A DNA stretch of 64,000 nt from a virus. Under the pieces are notes generated by a model, which saw only the letters and a program-made list of their open reading frames with translations, was not told the DNA's origin and searched no databases. The stretch is from positions 1-64,000 of IMG/VR virus record IMGVR_UViG_3300002052_000001; one strand, written 5' to 3'. The position numbers and the translations under genes were made by a program. Positions 57,609 through 64,000 of the stretch are shown piece by piece (the first letter of the stretch is position 1; every line of letters starts with the position of its first letter).

Positions 57609-58167
57609 AGAGAAACCGAAATATCGGCATGATAATTGCCTGAAATGCCATTTTTTGGGGACATATAAAGGCGAGGATCTCTATGTCCACTGGGACTCGA
57701 AGGGAGAGAAGACAGTGATCGTTCGGTATGGCGACCGGCCGGGAGATTACACGTCTGGCCTTCCCTTGGTGGGTAATCTCGAACCGCTGAAGGAGGCTTT
57801 GAAACGGGCTATCCTTCGAGGCATCGTTCCCAAGAACGTGGCCTATCCGCTGGCGGTGCGACGTGCTTTCCGTGACGACCTGGAGAAGATGGAGGCGTTC
57901 GACGAATTCATCGATCAGGAGACGCGCCGGTACCGTGGTAAGCCGCTGACCGAGCAGGTGTGCGAGGACGTGGAGCGGATCATCAGGAACCTCTGGTACC
58001 GGTACTACCAGATGGACATGGTGACCGTGGATGGTGACCACATGCCAGGGTTTCGGGTACTGGGTGAGGGGAGTGCCTTGCTGTTCAAGTGGGACAATCC
58101 GGAGTACGGCGTTGGCGGCGATCTGCTCACGCCGTCCCTGGAAACCGCAACCCTTGGAGGTCGATAA
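57601..58167 (+). CDS. hypothetical protein
   Basis: 188 residues from ATG 57601, overlapping the previous stop. N-terminal CLKCHFLGTYKGEDLYVHWDSKGEKTVIVRYGDRPGDYTSGL suggests a small Cys-bearing strand module, then a helical domain (LKRAILRGIVPKNVAYPLAVRRAFRDDLEKMEAFDEFIDQ). The C-terminal GFRVLGEGSALLFKWDNP is strand-like. The fold resembles small phage regulators, but I do not recognise it. Confidence 0.62.
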   Translation: MPEEKPKYRHDNCLKCHFLGTYKGEDLYVHWDSKGEKTVIVRYGDRPGDYTSGLPLVGNLEPLKEALKRAILRGIVPKNVAYPLAVRRAFRDDLEKMEAFDEFIDQETRRYRGKPLTEQVCEDVERIIRNLWYRYYQMDMVTVDGDHMPGFRVLGEGSALLFKWDNPEYGVGGDLLTPSLETATLGGR

Positions 58168-58430
58168 TGGGAGTTCTGAGAAGCGGAACGGCAAAGATTC
58201 TGGAGGCCCAGTGCGGGTCGGATCACGATGAAGATGACGAGGATGTTGTCTTTTGCAACTGTCCTTTTTTTCGGTTCGATGAGGGCGAGCGGATTTGTCT
58301 CGGGTGGGGATCGGGCGGGGAATATCCCGGTCCTGTTTGCCCAACCTACATGACGGATATGACGAAGGAGGAGGTGCTGAGGGACTGTCCGCTGAAAAAG
58401 CATGAGGTTCTGGTCCGGTTGAAGGAGTAA
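58167..58430 (+). CDS. small Cys-rich protein
   Basis: 87 residues; ATG 58167 overlaps the previous stop by one base. VVFCNCPFFRFDEGERICLGWGSGGEYPGPVCPTYM has four Cys in a zinc- or Fe-S-type arrangement (CxC...C...C). An acidic stretch (HDEDDEDV) precedes. Unknown. Confidence 0.6.
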   Translation: MGVLRSGTAKILEAQCGSDHDEDDEDVVFCNCPFFRFDEGERICLGWGSGGEYPGPVCPTYMTDMTKEEVLRDCPLKKHEVLVRLKE

Positions 58431-58433
58431 AGG

Positions 58434-58853
58434 ATGCTGAAGGGAATCGAGCTGGAGGGCACTGGGCTTCCTATTCTGGAGTTGAGGAAAGTCACCGGGG
58501 TCAAGTACAAGATCACGGAAGGGATGGGTCGCATCTATCTGGAGGAGATGGGGCCGGGACAGTGGCGGCTGACCTATTCCGAGCACCTCATCCCGGACAT
58601 CAAGAAGCTGACCGCGCTGAGGCTGGTGCGCGAGCCAGAAGAGAAGCCGACCATCGAGGAGCTGGCGGCGCGGGTCGATCCCGAGGCGGCCGAGTATGCG
58701 ATAGCCAGTTTGTGGGAAGCTATCCAGAGCCTTGAATCTACTTCCACCGAGAATTTGCCCCGGCGCATGGCCGAGATTGCGAAGTACATGAACGACCTGT
58801 CCGATGCTGTCGGCGGTATGGAGGAGGCGAGAGACCCGGAGAATGGGACGTAA
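58434..58853 (+). CDS. hypothetical helical protein
   Basis: 139 residues from ATG 58434 after GAAGGAGTAAAGG. GLPILELRKVTGVKYKITEGMGRIYLEEMG, then AEYAIASLWEAIQSLESTSTENLPRRMAEIAKYMNDLSDAVGGME. The second half is a long helix pair. It overlaps the next gene by 11 bases. Unknown. Confidence 0.58.
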   Translation: MLKGIELEGTGLPILELRKVTGVKYKITEGMGRIYLEEMGPGQWRLTYSEHLIPDIKKLTALRLVREPEEKPTIEELAARVDPEAAEYAIASLWEAIQSLESTSTENLPRRMAEIAKYMNDLSDAVGGMEEARDPENGT

Positions 58854-59070
58854 GAAGAAGATATACACCTGCCATTTCGAGCCGGAGCAGGTCGAAAAGC
58901 TCAGAGAGTTGAGCAAGCGCACCAGGATTCCTGTGGCCGTGCTCATTCGGCAGGCGGTCCATGATTTTATCGCTAAAGTAGGCGGCGATTTCTTGAAGGA
59001 GAAGGAGCATGAAGAAGGTGATGCTGGTACCGAAAACGGCAAGCCCACCGCCGGGGGTTCAATGGGCTAG
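58843..59070 (+). CDS. ribbon-helix-helix DNA-binding protein
   Basis: 75 residues from ATG 58843. RKKKIYTCHFEPEQVEKLRELSKRTRIPVAVLIRQAVHDFI is a textbook ribbon-helix-helix (CopG/Arc type): a basic beta strand, helix EQVEKLRELSKR, turn R-I-P, helix VAVLIRQAVHDF. It probably dimerises and binds palindromic operators, so it is one candidate to recognise the inverted repeats at P1 or P2. That pairing is inference. Confidence 0.75.
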   Translation: MGRKKKIYTCHFEPEQVEKLRELSKRTRIPVAVLIRQAVHDFIAKVGGDFLKEKEHEEGDAGTENGKPTAGGSMG

Positions 59071-59779
59071 CGGGCGTTGTAGCCTTTGCGGTAAGTCCCA
59101 TTCCCCGGTGGTGCTTGACATCGCGCCGAACCCGAAAGACCGGGATATAGGCGAGGATGAGGGCGGCGTTTATGTCTGTCCTGATTGCGCGGAGCGTATC
59201 GTGGGCTTGGTTCTGACCGCCTTTGAAGGATTCCGTGCACCATTGGCGGCTGTGGCCCACGACATCTGGAGTTACCAGATGAAGAACGACGTGATGCCCG
59301 GTCTGGAGAAATTGGCGGCGAATCACCTGTCTTCCCTGAACGCTCGTGATCAGAGCGATCCGTGGACGCAAAAGTTGCTGGATGCCCTTCGCAGGGAAGA
59401 GCTGGCCATCAACGGATGGAAGGCGCTGATGCTTGTGGGATTTGCCGACTTACTTCGGGTGCAGCAGGTGGGATATTTGATGCAGGCCGACAAGATGTTG
59501 GCGGCGCTGGGGGCCAGGATAGAGCCGGTGGAGCAGGAGTTCGTGGGCGTTGACCATCCGGTTTTTACCAGTGCTCGGCTCAGGACCGAAGGGGTGCATG
59601 ACAAGGTAAGAATATGGAACCGAGGCGGTCTGGCGGGCGAGCTGGTTCTGAACAAGGGCGACGGAGAAAAAATGTTACACCGGTTGGGTATGGTGAATAG
59701 GGCCGATTCGGAGAATTTCCTGGAGCGTATCGCCGGAAGTAACGCCTCTGGGCCGAAAGAGGGCGACGGCGATGAGTAG
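59009..59779 (+). CDS. hypothetical protein with N-terminal zinc finger
   Basis: 256 residues from ATG 59009, overlapping the previous gene by 62 bases. N-terminal CSLCGKSHSPVVLDI...YVCPDCAERIV carries CxxC-CxxC of a zinc finger. The C-terminal region is helical with WTQKLLDALRREELAINGWKALMLVGFADLLRVQQVGYL and LVLNKGDGEKMLHRL. Unknown family. Confidence 0.62.
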   Translation: MKKVMLVPKTASPPPGVQWASGRCSLCGKSHSPVVLDIAPNPKDRDIGEDEGGVYVCPDCAERIVGLVLTAFEGFRAPLAAVAHDIWSYQMKNDVMPGLEKLAANHLSSLNARDQSDPWTQKLLDALRREELAINGWKALMLVGFADLLRVQQVGYLMQADKMLAALGARIEPVEQEFVGVDHPVFTSARLRTEGVHDKVRIWNRGGLAGELVLNKGDGEKMLHRLGMVNRADSENFLERIAGSNASGPKEGDGDE

Positions 59780-59852
59780 GCACGCAAAGGTCGTTTTTTC
59801 GATGGTGTTCACGCTTGTCTGCTGCACAGTCGGAGTTCTCGTGTTGGAGTAG
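59772..59852 (+). CDS. 26-residue membrane peptide
   Basis: ATG 59772, overlapping the previous stop by eight bases. KVVFSMVFTLVCCTVGVLVLE is a hydrophobic helix after SRHA. Small single-pass peptides occur in phage operons. The evidence is the reading frame, overlap and hydrophobic pattern only. Confidence 0.42.
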   Translation: MSRHAKVVFSMVFTLVCCTVGVLVLE

Positions 59853-59858
59853 GCGGCC

Positions 59859-60326
59859 ATGAACAACAAGCTCCCAAAATTCGTTTTTTGGATGGTGGTT
59901 GCGGTTACCAGCGCGGGGGCAGCCTTCACTTTCTGGGTTTTGGCGCAGAGGTACATGGACCGAACGATCGAGAGGGAGCGGTACGATGCCCGCGCCGACA
60001 CCCTTGAAGAGATGGTTGGGGAGTGCTCATGCCCGAAGCCGGAGCTGACCCCTTGCAGTCCGGACGAGCTTCACCGCCTGGAGATTTACCTGTACGGCGT
60101 CCACAACCATTTGGAGAAATCCTACAATCGGGTCGAGGACGCGATGGACGAGATCGGTAAGGCGCGCCGTGCCGTCGAGGAGCTGGCCGAGACGCCGGAA
60201 GAGCGTGAGCTGCGCGAGTACGGGGAGGCGGTGAAGGCCGACACCGCCCGTCGCAGGGAGCGCCGCAATCTTCGCGCTGCCGAGAACGCGATCAAGGCCA
60301 CGAAGTGGATGAGGGACAACCCATGA
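59859..60326 (+). CDS. membrane-anchored coiled-coil protein
   Basis: 155 residues from ATG 59859. The membrane segment FVFWMVVAVTSAGAAFTFWVLA (residues about 8-29) is followed by a long helical, charged coiled-coil (YDARADTLEEMVGE, LEKSYNRVEDAMDEIGKARRAVEEL). A CSCPKPELTPC segment carries three Cys. It could be a periplasmic-facing scaffold. No known family. Confidence 0.6.
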   Translation: MNNKLPKFVFWMVVAVTSAGAAFTFWVLAQRYMDRTIERERYDARADTLEEMVGECSCPKPELTPCSPDELHRLEIYLYGVHNHLEKSYNRVEDAMDEIGKARRAVEELAETPEERELREYGEAVKADTARRRERRNLRAAENAIKATKWMRDNP

Positions 60327-60505
60327 TCACCTATTTGGTCACGGCGGCCCTGGTTGTAATTGGGGCTGCGATTCCGGTCCTGGCCTACCGTATGGGCTAC
60401 CACGCGGGCCGCAGTGATGTGGCGAAGGAGGCCGTCAAGAGCTGGGAGAAGCAGATAGAGAAGGCGGAAAGGAGACAGGAAAGGGACTATGGGTACGAGA
60501 GCTGA
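60323..60505 (+). CDS. small membrane protein
   Basis: 60 residues; ATG 60323 overlaps the previous stop by four bases. ITYLVTAALVVIGAAIPVLAYRMGY is a membrane helix, followed by a coiled-coil AKEAVKSWEKQIEKAERRQERDY. It may pair with the previous membrane coiled-coil gene. Unknown. Confidence 0.58.
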   Translation: MITYLVTAALVVIGAAIPVLAYRMGYHAGRSDVAKEAVKSWEKQIEKAERRQERDYGYES

Positions 60506-60719
60506 GGAACTGAAGGGCGGCTGTCTGTCCAAGGTGGCCGATGACGAGCCCGTATTTGTGCTGCGGGCGCGGGACAAGCTGGCTCCGATGGCCGTTCAGG
60601 TGTGGGCCGCTTATGCCGAGATAGAGGGCGTGGACCCTGACAAGGTACGGGAGGCGCGCTTGTTGGCTAGCGCAATGTGGCGATGGCAGAAAGAACACGG
60701 CTCTAAGTTGCCGGATTGA
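60489..60719 (+). CDS. small hypothetical protein
   Basis: 76 residues from ATG 60489. KVADDEPVFVLRARDKLAPMAVQVWAAYAEIEG is a pattern I recall from other phage early genes (FVLRA-DKLAP). The C-terminus is helical (LASAMWRWQKEHGSKLPD). No enzymatic motif. It overlaps its upstream neighbour by 17 bases. Confidence 0.6.
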   Translation: MGTRAEELKGGCLSKVADDEPVFVLRARDKLAPMAVQVWAAYAEIEGVDPDKVREARLLASAMWRWQKEHGSKLPD

Positions 60720-60727
60720 GGTGGGCG

Positions 60728-61204
60728 ATGGTCAAACGAGGGGACAGTGTAACGATCAACGGCAGGCGGTTCGAGGTGGTCTCCCTTGGTGATTTCGATA
60801 CCGGGGAGGACCGGTTCGTCACGGTGAAGACTCCCGAGGACCATCAATTCCTGGTACCGGTCGAGCTGTGGGACGCAGCGGTCCAGGGAGCGGCTCCTTT
60901 TCCTGCCGAAATTTCGATTGAGAAGCTGGCGAAGCTGAAGGGCGAGTTTGAGGCTCACACCTGGAATTCCAGCGACAATCTCTCGTTCGCACGGGAAGAC
61001 TCGGAAAAGTATGTTCAGGCGCTGGAAGGCCGGGTACGCGAGCTGGCATTCAGGGCCGGGGCTTTTCAGAAGGCGCTGGAGAAACACGTCTCTCGTTCAT
61101 TGGACGCGGTAAAGGAGATAGCAGCGTTGAAGCTGACGGAAACGGAAGCGGCCACGGCTGTTCGGGAGGCCCAGGAACGAATATTGAAAGAGTTGGAGAA
61201 GTAA
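60728..61204 (+). CDS. hypothetical protein D1 (paralogue of next gene)
   Basis: 158 residues from ATG 60728. It aligns with the next gene: GDSVTINGRRFEVVSLGDFDTGEDRF / GDKLRIGDRQYEVIFVLEEPNTGLLR, then FLVPVELWDAAVQGAAPFP / FHVPVKIWDAAVRGAMPFP, and LEGRVRELAF / LEGRVRELTF. A likely beta-barrel/helix module duplicated in tandem. Unknown function. Confidence 0.66.
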   Translation: MVKRGDSVTINGRRFEVVSLGDFDTGEDRFVTVKTPEDHQFLVPVELWDAAVQGAAPFPAEISIEKLAKLKGEFEAHTWNSSDNLSFAREDSEKYVQALEGRVRELAFRAGAFQKALEKHVSRSLDAVKEIAALKLTETEAATAVREAQERILKELEK

Positions 61205-61620
61205 TGGCCACGTTGGGTGACAAGCTGAGAATCGGCGACAGGCAATACGAGGTCATTTTTGTTTTGGAGGAACCCAATACCGGGCTATTGCGAGTGGCGG
61301 AGCATCGGTCCGGCTGTGCTCGCTTTTACACGTTCCACGTACCGGTCAAGATATGGGACGCGGCGGTCCGGGGCGCGATGCCGTTTCCTACCGACCAGGA
61401 GCTGCGCGACCTGAAGGCCGATTACGATGTATCGGAGGACCCCCACGGCCACATCGCCGCCGACTATATCAAGGTCCTGGAGGGCCGGGTCCGGGAGCTG
61501 ACATTCGCCCTGGAGGCCGACCAGGTGGATTTCGAGCAGGGGCAGTCGACTGCCTTGCAAGGGGATGACAAACTCGATGAACTGGTGGCTGCTGAGCGGC
61601 AGGATGAAGGGGACAGGTGA
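61204..61620 (+). CDS. hypothetical protein D2 (paralogue of previous gene, with palindrome copy 6)
   Basis: 138 residues from ATG 61204, overlapping the D1 stop. It matches D1 to about residue 104 (LEGRVRELTF), then diverges: EADQVDFEQGQSTALQGDD contains palindrome copy 6 (GQSTAL). As with copy 5, the palindrome falls in the part where the paralogues differ. Unknown. Confidence 0.66.
   Translation: MATLGDKLRIGDRQYEVIFVLEEPNTGLLRVAEHRSGCARFYTFHVPVKIWDAAVRGAMPFPTDQELRDLKADYDVSEDPHGHIAADYIKVLEGRVRELTFALEADQVDFEQGQSTALQGDDKLDELVAAERQDEGDR
61541..61554. repeat. dispersed palindrome copy 6
   Basis: GGCAGTCGACTGCC core inside D2, read as G-Q-S-T-A. Another perfect 14-bp copy, again in the variable C-terminal part of a duplicated gene. 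Confidence 0.88.
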
Positions 61621-62270
61621 AGGAGCGCGGTCTCATCTTCACCGGGGAGTCGATTCCCGGTCTTCTGTCCGGGGCCAAGACCCAGACCCGGCGTGTGATA
61701 AGCGCTCAGCCGGTCCTGGTGGAGGGCCGGACCTGGGAATGGCCCTTTATCACGGAGAAGCTCCCGGACGGCTCCTGGAGACGCTTAAAGGCTTCGTGGG
61801 CCGATGGCATCCGGGACGTGACGGTGCCGATGGCGCAGTTCTGTCCTTACCAGCCGGGCGACCGCATCTGGGTACGCGAGACCTGGTATTCGGACTGGGA
61901 CAAGAAAAACCCGTTTCGGTGGGCGCACTACAAGGCCGATTTGATGTGTCGCCATGAGCACAACGGGCAGCCGATAAATGAGCCGTGGTTCAAGAGCGGG
62001 CATCGCGGCCCGTGGAAATCTCCGCGTTTCATGCCCCGGTGGGCCAGCCGGATGACGCTGGAGCTGACCGGCATCCGGGTTGAGCGGCTCCAGGCCATCT
62101 CCGAGGCGGACGCCATCGCGGAAGGCGTTGCGGATAAGGCCGTGGAGGGCGATGTGGTTGGGGCCTATGCGATGACCTGGGACCTGCTGAACGAGCGGCG
62201 CGGCTTCCCCTGGGAGTCGAATCTCTGGGTTTGGGTGCTCGAATTTAGGCTGATTGACAAACTTTCCTGA
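61617..62270 (+). CDS. ASCH-domain protein
   Basis: 217 residues from GTG 61617, overlapping the D2 stop. GESIPGLLSGAKTQTRRVI at the start, then PYQPGDRIWVRETWY in the middle and WASRMTLELTGIRVERLQAISEADAIAEGV are typical of phage ASCH/PUA-like proteins, which are thought to bind RNA or modified nucleotides. Its stop overlaps promoter P4. Related folds may be in the 37011 N-terminus and the gene at 62569. Confidence 0.8.
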   Translation: MKERGLIFTGESIPGLLSGAKTQTRRVISAQPVLVEGRTWEWPFITEKLPDGSWRRLKASWADGIRDVTVPMAQFCPYQPGDRIWVRETWYSDWDKKNPFRWAHYKADLMCRHEHNGQPINEPWFKSGHRGPWKSPRFMPRWASRMTLELTGIRVERLQAISEADAIAEGVADKAVEGDVVGAYAMTWDLLNERRGFPWESNLWVWVLEFRLIDKLS

Positions 62271-62279
62271 CCATATTAC
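62254..62279 (+). promoter_or_regulatory. promoter P4 (TTGACA-N14-TATTAC)
   Basis: TTGACA (62254-62259), 14 bases, TATTAC (62274-62279). It is placed in the 3' end of the previous gene and 10 bases before ATG 62289. The same 14-base spacing as P1-P3. Confidence 0.45.
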
Positions 62280-62288
62280 TTTGACCAG

Positions 62289-62576
62289 ATGGAGAGACCG
62301 CGAATCACCGACCTCTACGACGCCCTGGTTCTGTACCCGCCGGGAAGTCGGGGGGAGGAGCACGACAAGAAGATGATCCGGGAACTGTTGGGGTTGTGCG
62401 AGATGCACGGCTTCGGTCGGGTCCCGCAGGTGGCGAACGCCATCGAGGAAATCTGGCGCGACCCCGAGCGCCTGGAGCACTACAAGAAGCTGAAGGAGTC
62501 GCACCAGAAGTTGTTGGCGGCCGACAAGGAAGAACTGAAGAGGTTGGAAGGTAGAGAGGGGGAGCCGGATGGCTGA
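62289..62576 (+). CDS. small hypothetical protein
   Basis: 95 residues from ATG 62289. ITDLYDALVLYPPGSRGEEHDKKMIRELLGLCEMHGFGRVPQVANAIEEIWRDPERLEHY is a compact helical domain followed by a charged tail (LLAADKEELKRLEGREGEPDG). First gene after promoter P4. Unknown. Confidence 0.6.
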   Translation: MERPRITDLYDALVLYPPGSRGEEHDKKMIRELLGLCEMHGFGRVPQVANAIEEIWRDPERLEHYKKLKESHQKLLAADKEELKRLEGREGEPDG

Positions 62577-63114
62577 TGTCGTAGTCACGCTACCCAAGAG
62601 TTTCGGGCTCGCGGCCTGGATCGCGGAAGGCGACCCGGCAGGCGCGCCCTACTCCGGTACCGAGTGGGGCTGGTACATGGGCGGTCGGCCGCCCAGGAAT
62701 CTCGACGCGGGCGACCGGGTGTACGTGGTCTACGATGGTCACCTTATCGGGTACGCGCCGCTGGTCTGCATCCGGCAGAATCCCCATATACGTGGGTACG
62801 TCCTGGTGCGTCGGGGCGGGGCGGTGGCCGTGACCATCGACCAGCGGATCCGGGGCTTCCAGGGGTGCCGGTATCGGTGGTGGGACCGGAGCGAGGAGCG
62901 GCCGTTTCCACACTGGAAGCTGCTGGCGTACCCGCGCCCCCCGTTGCCGGATGCCGAGAGGTGTTTGCGGCTGCGGATCGAGAGCAAGCGCGGGACAGAG
63001 TATCGGTCTGAGGACATGGCCTTCTGCGAACGGATGCTGAAGAAGTACCCCGATTGGTACAGGGAAACCCAGCAGGAAGTGTTCGAGAAGTCCAAGCCGT
63101 TCGGAGCACTATGA
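62569..63114 (+). CDS. PUA/EVE-like domain protein
   Basis: 181 residues from ATG 62569, overlapping the previous stop by eight bases. GLAAWIAEGDPAGAPYSGTEWGWYMGGRPP, then LDAGDRVYVVYDGHLIGYAPLV is typical of PUA-superfamily domains: an initial strand, then GD-VY-V--G-L-G. The C-terminal part has FPHWKLLAYPRPPLP. Similar folds read modified nucleotides. The family level is moderate. Confidence 0.66.
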   Translation: MADVVVTLPKSFGLAAWIAEGDPAGAPYSGTEWGWYMGGRPPRNLDAGDRVYVVYDGHLIGYAPLVCIRQNPHIRGYVLVRRGGAVAVTIDQRIRGFQGCRYRWWDRSEERPFPHWKLLAYPRPPLPDAERCLRLRIESKRGTEYRSEDMAFCERMLKKYPDWYRETQQEVFEKSKPFGAL

Positions 63115-63129
63115 CCGAGGAATTGGCGG

Positions 63130-63375
63130 ATGGTTGAAAAGGCAAAGGTGAGCCTGGCGTGGCTCAAAGAACACGTTGCCGACATTACGATTCAATGGCG
63201 TCAGGCGCGGACGGATTTGATCTGCGACGGCTGTGAAGAGTTCATCCCCAGAGGCGGCAAAACGATGCGGGCTGGGCGGCGTGTCAACGAGGAAGGGAAG
63301 CAGGTGTTCCAACGCCATGCGCTTCTTTGCGTGGAATGCGGAGAGGACCTTCAGGAAAAGAAGGACCAGGCATGA
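63130..63375 (+). CDS. small zinc-binding protein
   Basis: 81 residues from ATG 63130. DLICDGCEEFIPRGGKT, then HALLCVECGEDLQEKK, two CxxC pairs: a zinc finger of the treble-clef or ribbon type. Unknown role. Confidence 0.68.
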   Translation: MVEKAKVSLAWLKEHVADITIQWRQARTDLICDGCEEFIPRGGKTMRAGRRVNEEGKQVFQRHALLCVECGEDLQEKKDQA

Positions 63376-63575
63376 GCGGTGTCAAGGGAGACAAGCGCCC
63401 GCTCAGGGAGATTATCCGGCGGCGGCGGTACCGCACCAAGAATCATCCGAGGGGGACTCATTCGGTGATTTTTACGCTTGAATGCGGCCATGAGGTGCGG
63501 CGCAAGGGAGGCCAATATGCGCGGTATCGGATGCGCTGCTGGGAGTGCTACCTGGAGGCACAATCCAATGGGTAA
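63372..63575 (+). CDS. small basic Cys/His protein
   Basis: 67 residues from ATG 63372, ATGA overlap with the previous gene. KGDKRPLREIIRRRRYRTKNHPRG-HSVIFTLECGHEVRRKG, then MRCWECYLEAQSNG. Strongly basic with CxH and CxxC, a candidate nucleic acid binder. Unknown. Confidence 0.62.
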   Translation: MSGVKGDKRPLREIIRRRRYRTKNHPRGTHSVIFTLECGHEVRRKGGQYARYRMRCWECYLEAQSNG

Positions 63576-63912
63576 TGCTCCGCGTTTTCAACAACCGCCC
63601 TCTGGTTGCATGTGTCTGATGACGGCGGACGGTGCGATTGCTGGGGATAACCACAGGTGTCCGGTGCATCATCCTCCGGATGGGATCGTGGAGCGACCGT
63701 GTGAGACTGTCCGGGTCAAGTGGTATTGCGGCATGTACGTCGGTCCGGCGAAGTGGCAGGGCGTCGATCGGTATGAGCCGGACGAGTGCTGTGCTGAGGG
63801 CGAGGCAGAGGTGGACCGGGAGGACTGGCAGCAGGGGTCGGCCGTGGTTTTCTGTACGAAGTGCGGCTCCAGGCTGCACCAGGCGGACTCTCATCTGGAG
63901 CTGATAGAGTGA
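63568..63912 (+). CDS. small Cys/His-rich protein
   Basis: 114 residues from ATG 63568, overlapping the previous gene by eight bases. SGCMCLMTADGAIAGDNHRCPVHHPPDG, then VKWYCGMYV and VVFCTKCGSRLHQADSHL. Multiple Cys and His suited to two zinc sites. Unknown. Confidence 0.64.
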   Translation: MGNAPRFQQPPSGCMCLMTADGAIAGDNHRCPVHHPPDGIVERPCETVRVKWYCGMYVGPAKWQGVDRYEPDECCAEGEAEVDREDWQQGSAVVFCTKCGSRLHQADSHLELIE

Positions 63913-64000
63913 CGGGTGATTCTCAAAAGCCAAATGGTGAGGCGGAAGTTCCTCGTCGAAGGGTTTTCGTTCCCGAACAAAGGGCTGTGACTTTTAGAAT
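63909..64000 (+). CDS. partial gene at window end
   Basis: GTG 63909 overlaps the previous TGA by four bases (GTGA), and the frame is open to the window end: residues TGDSQKPNGEAEVPRRRVFVPEQRAVTF. Basic and Pro-rich. Incomplete, so no function can be given. Confidence 0.5.
   Translation, partial: MTGDSQKPNGEAEVPRRRVFVPEQRAVTFR

Noticed and set aside
1-64000. CRISPR array or integrase/attachment site
   Set aside because: No regularly spaced direct repeats and no integrase motif were found; the recurring 14-mer is too widely spaced to be an array.

Overview
The window is an interior piece of the genome of a large double-stranded DNA tailed phage with a contractile tail (myovirus morphotype). 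All supported genes (about one hundred) lie on the + strand. They are tightly packed, with many 1-4 base stop/start overlaps and strong GGAG-type ribosome binding sites. Composition is GC-rich, except that the tail-fibre cassettes are visibly more AT-rich. No terminase, portal, major capsid, polymerase, integrase or tRNA gene is present, so the genome must extend beyond both ends. The host is not identifiable. A lipobox plus C-terminal membrane segment in a spanin-like protein hints at a Gram-negative host.

Layout. 1-1242: tail sheath, cut by the left edge. 1314-5634: first fibre/adhesin cassette. 5634-6491: patatin-like phospholipase. 7130-8422: two tail-tube-like proteins. 9778-10964: tail assembly chaperone with an apparent programmed -1 frameshift, followed by the 925-residue tape measure (10970-13747). 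13758-19473: baseplate set (LysM/gp53-like, hub, spike, gp25-like wedge, J/gp6-like wedge). 19470-20102: membrane protein with HExxH. 20095-33762: second, very large fibre region holding a five-member paralogue array (one copy decayed), a radical SAM enzyme, an Asp-box adhesin, a gpI-like tail protein and an 837-residue fibre. 33781-36680: further virion-associated or unknown genes. 37011-39047: a fusion of an ASCH-like N-terminus with a RelA/SpoT-like C-terminus. 39317-40627: holin-like and spanin-like genes. 40624-46610: large modular proteins that share short acidic LF-E-A motifs and, in two of them, a near-identical N-terminus; I infer head-internal (packaged) proteins. 46641-64000: mostly small genes of the early/accessory type (zinc-finger protein, Gp157 family, methyltransferase-like, Tat-like signal paralogues, YkgJ-like cysteine cluster, ribbon-helix-helix, ASCH/PUA-like, many CxxC mini-proteins), interrupted by a 248-base untranslated stretch with a promoter, nested hairpins and an intrinsic terminator.

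Three DNA-level signals stand out because genes do not explain them. The first is a 14-bp perfect palindrome, GGCAGTCGACTGCC, present six times plus one near-copy, roughly every 6-16 kb, read in three different frames. The second is a perfect bacterial parS site (TGTTTCACGTGAAACA) inside a small gene at 50277. The third is the structured RNA candidate at 57097-57306. At the protein level the most unusual items are the RelA/SpoT fusion in the late region, the radical SAM enzyme embedded among fibre genes, and the repeated fibre-associated paralogue array.
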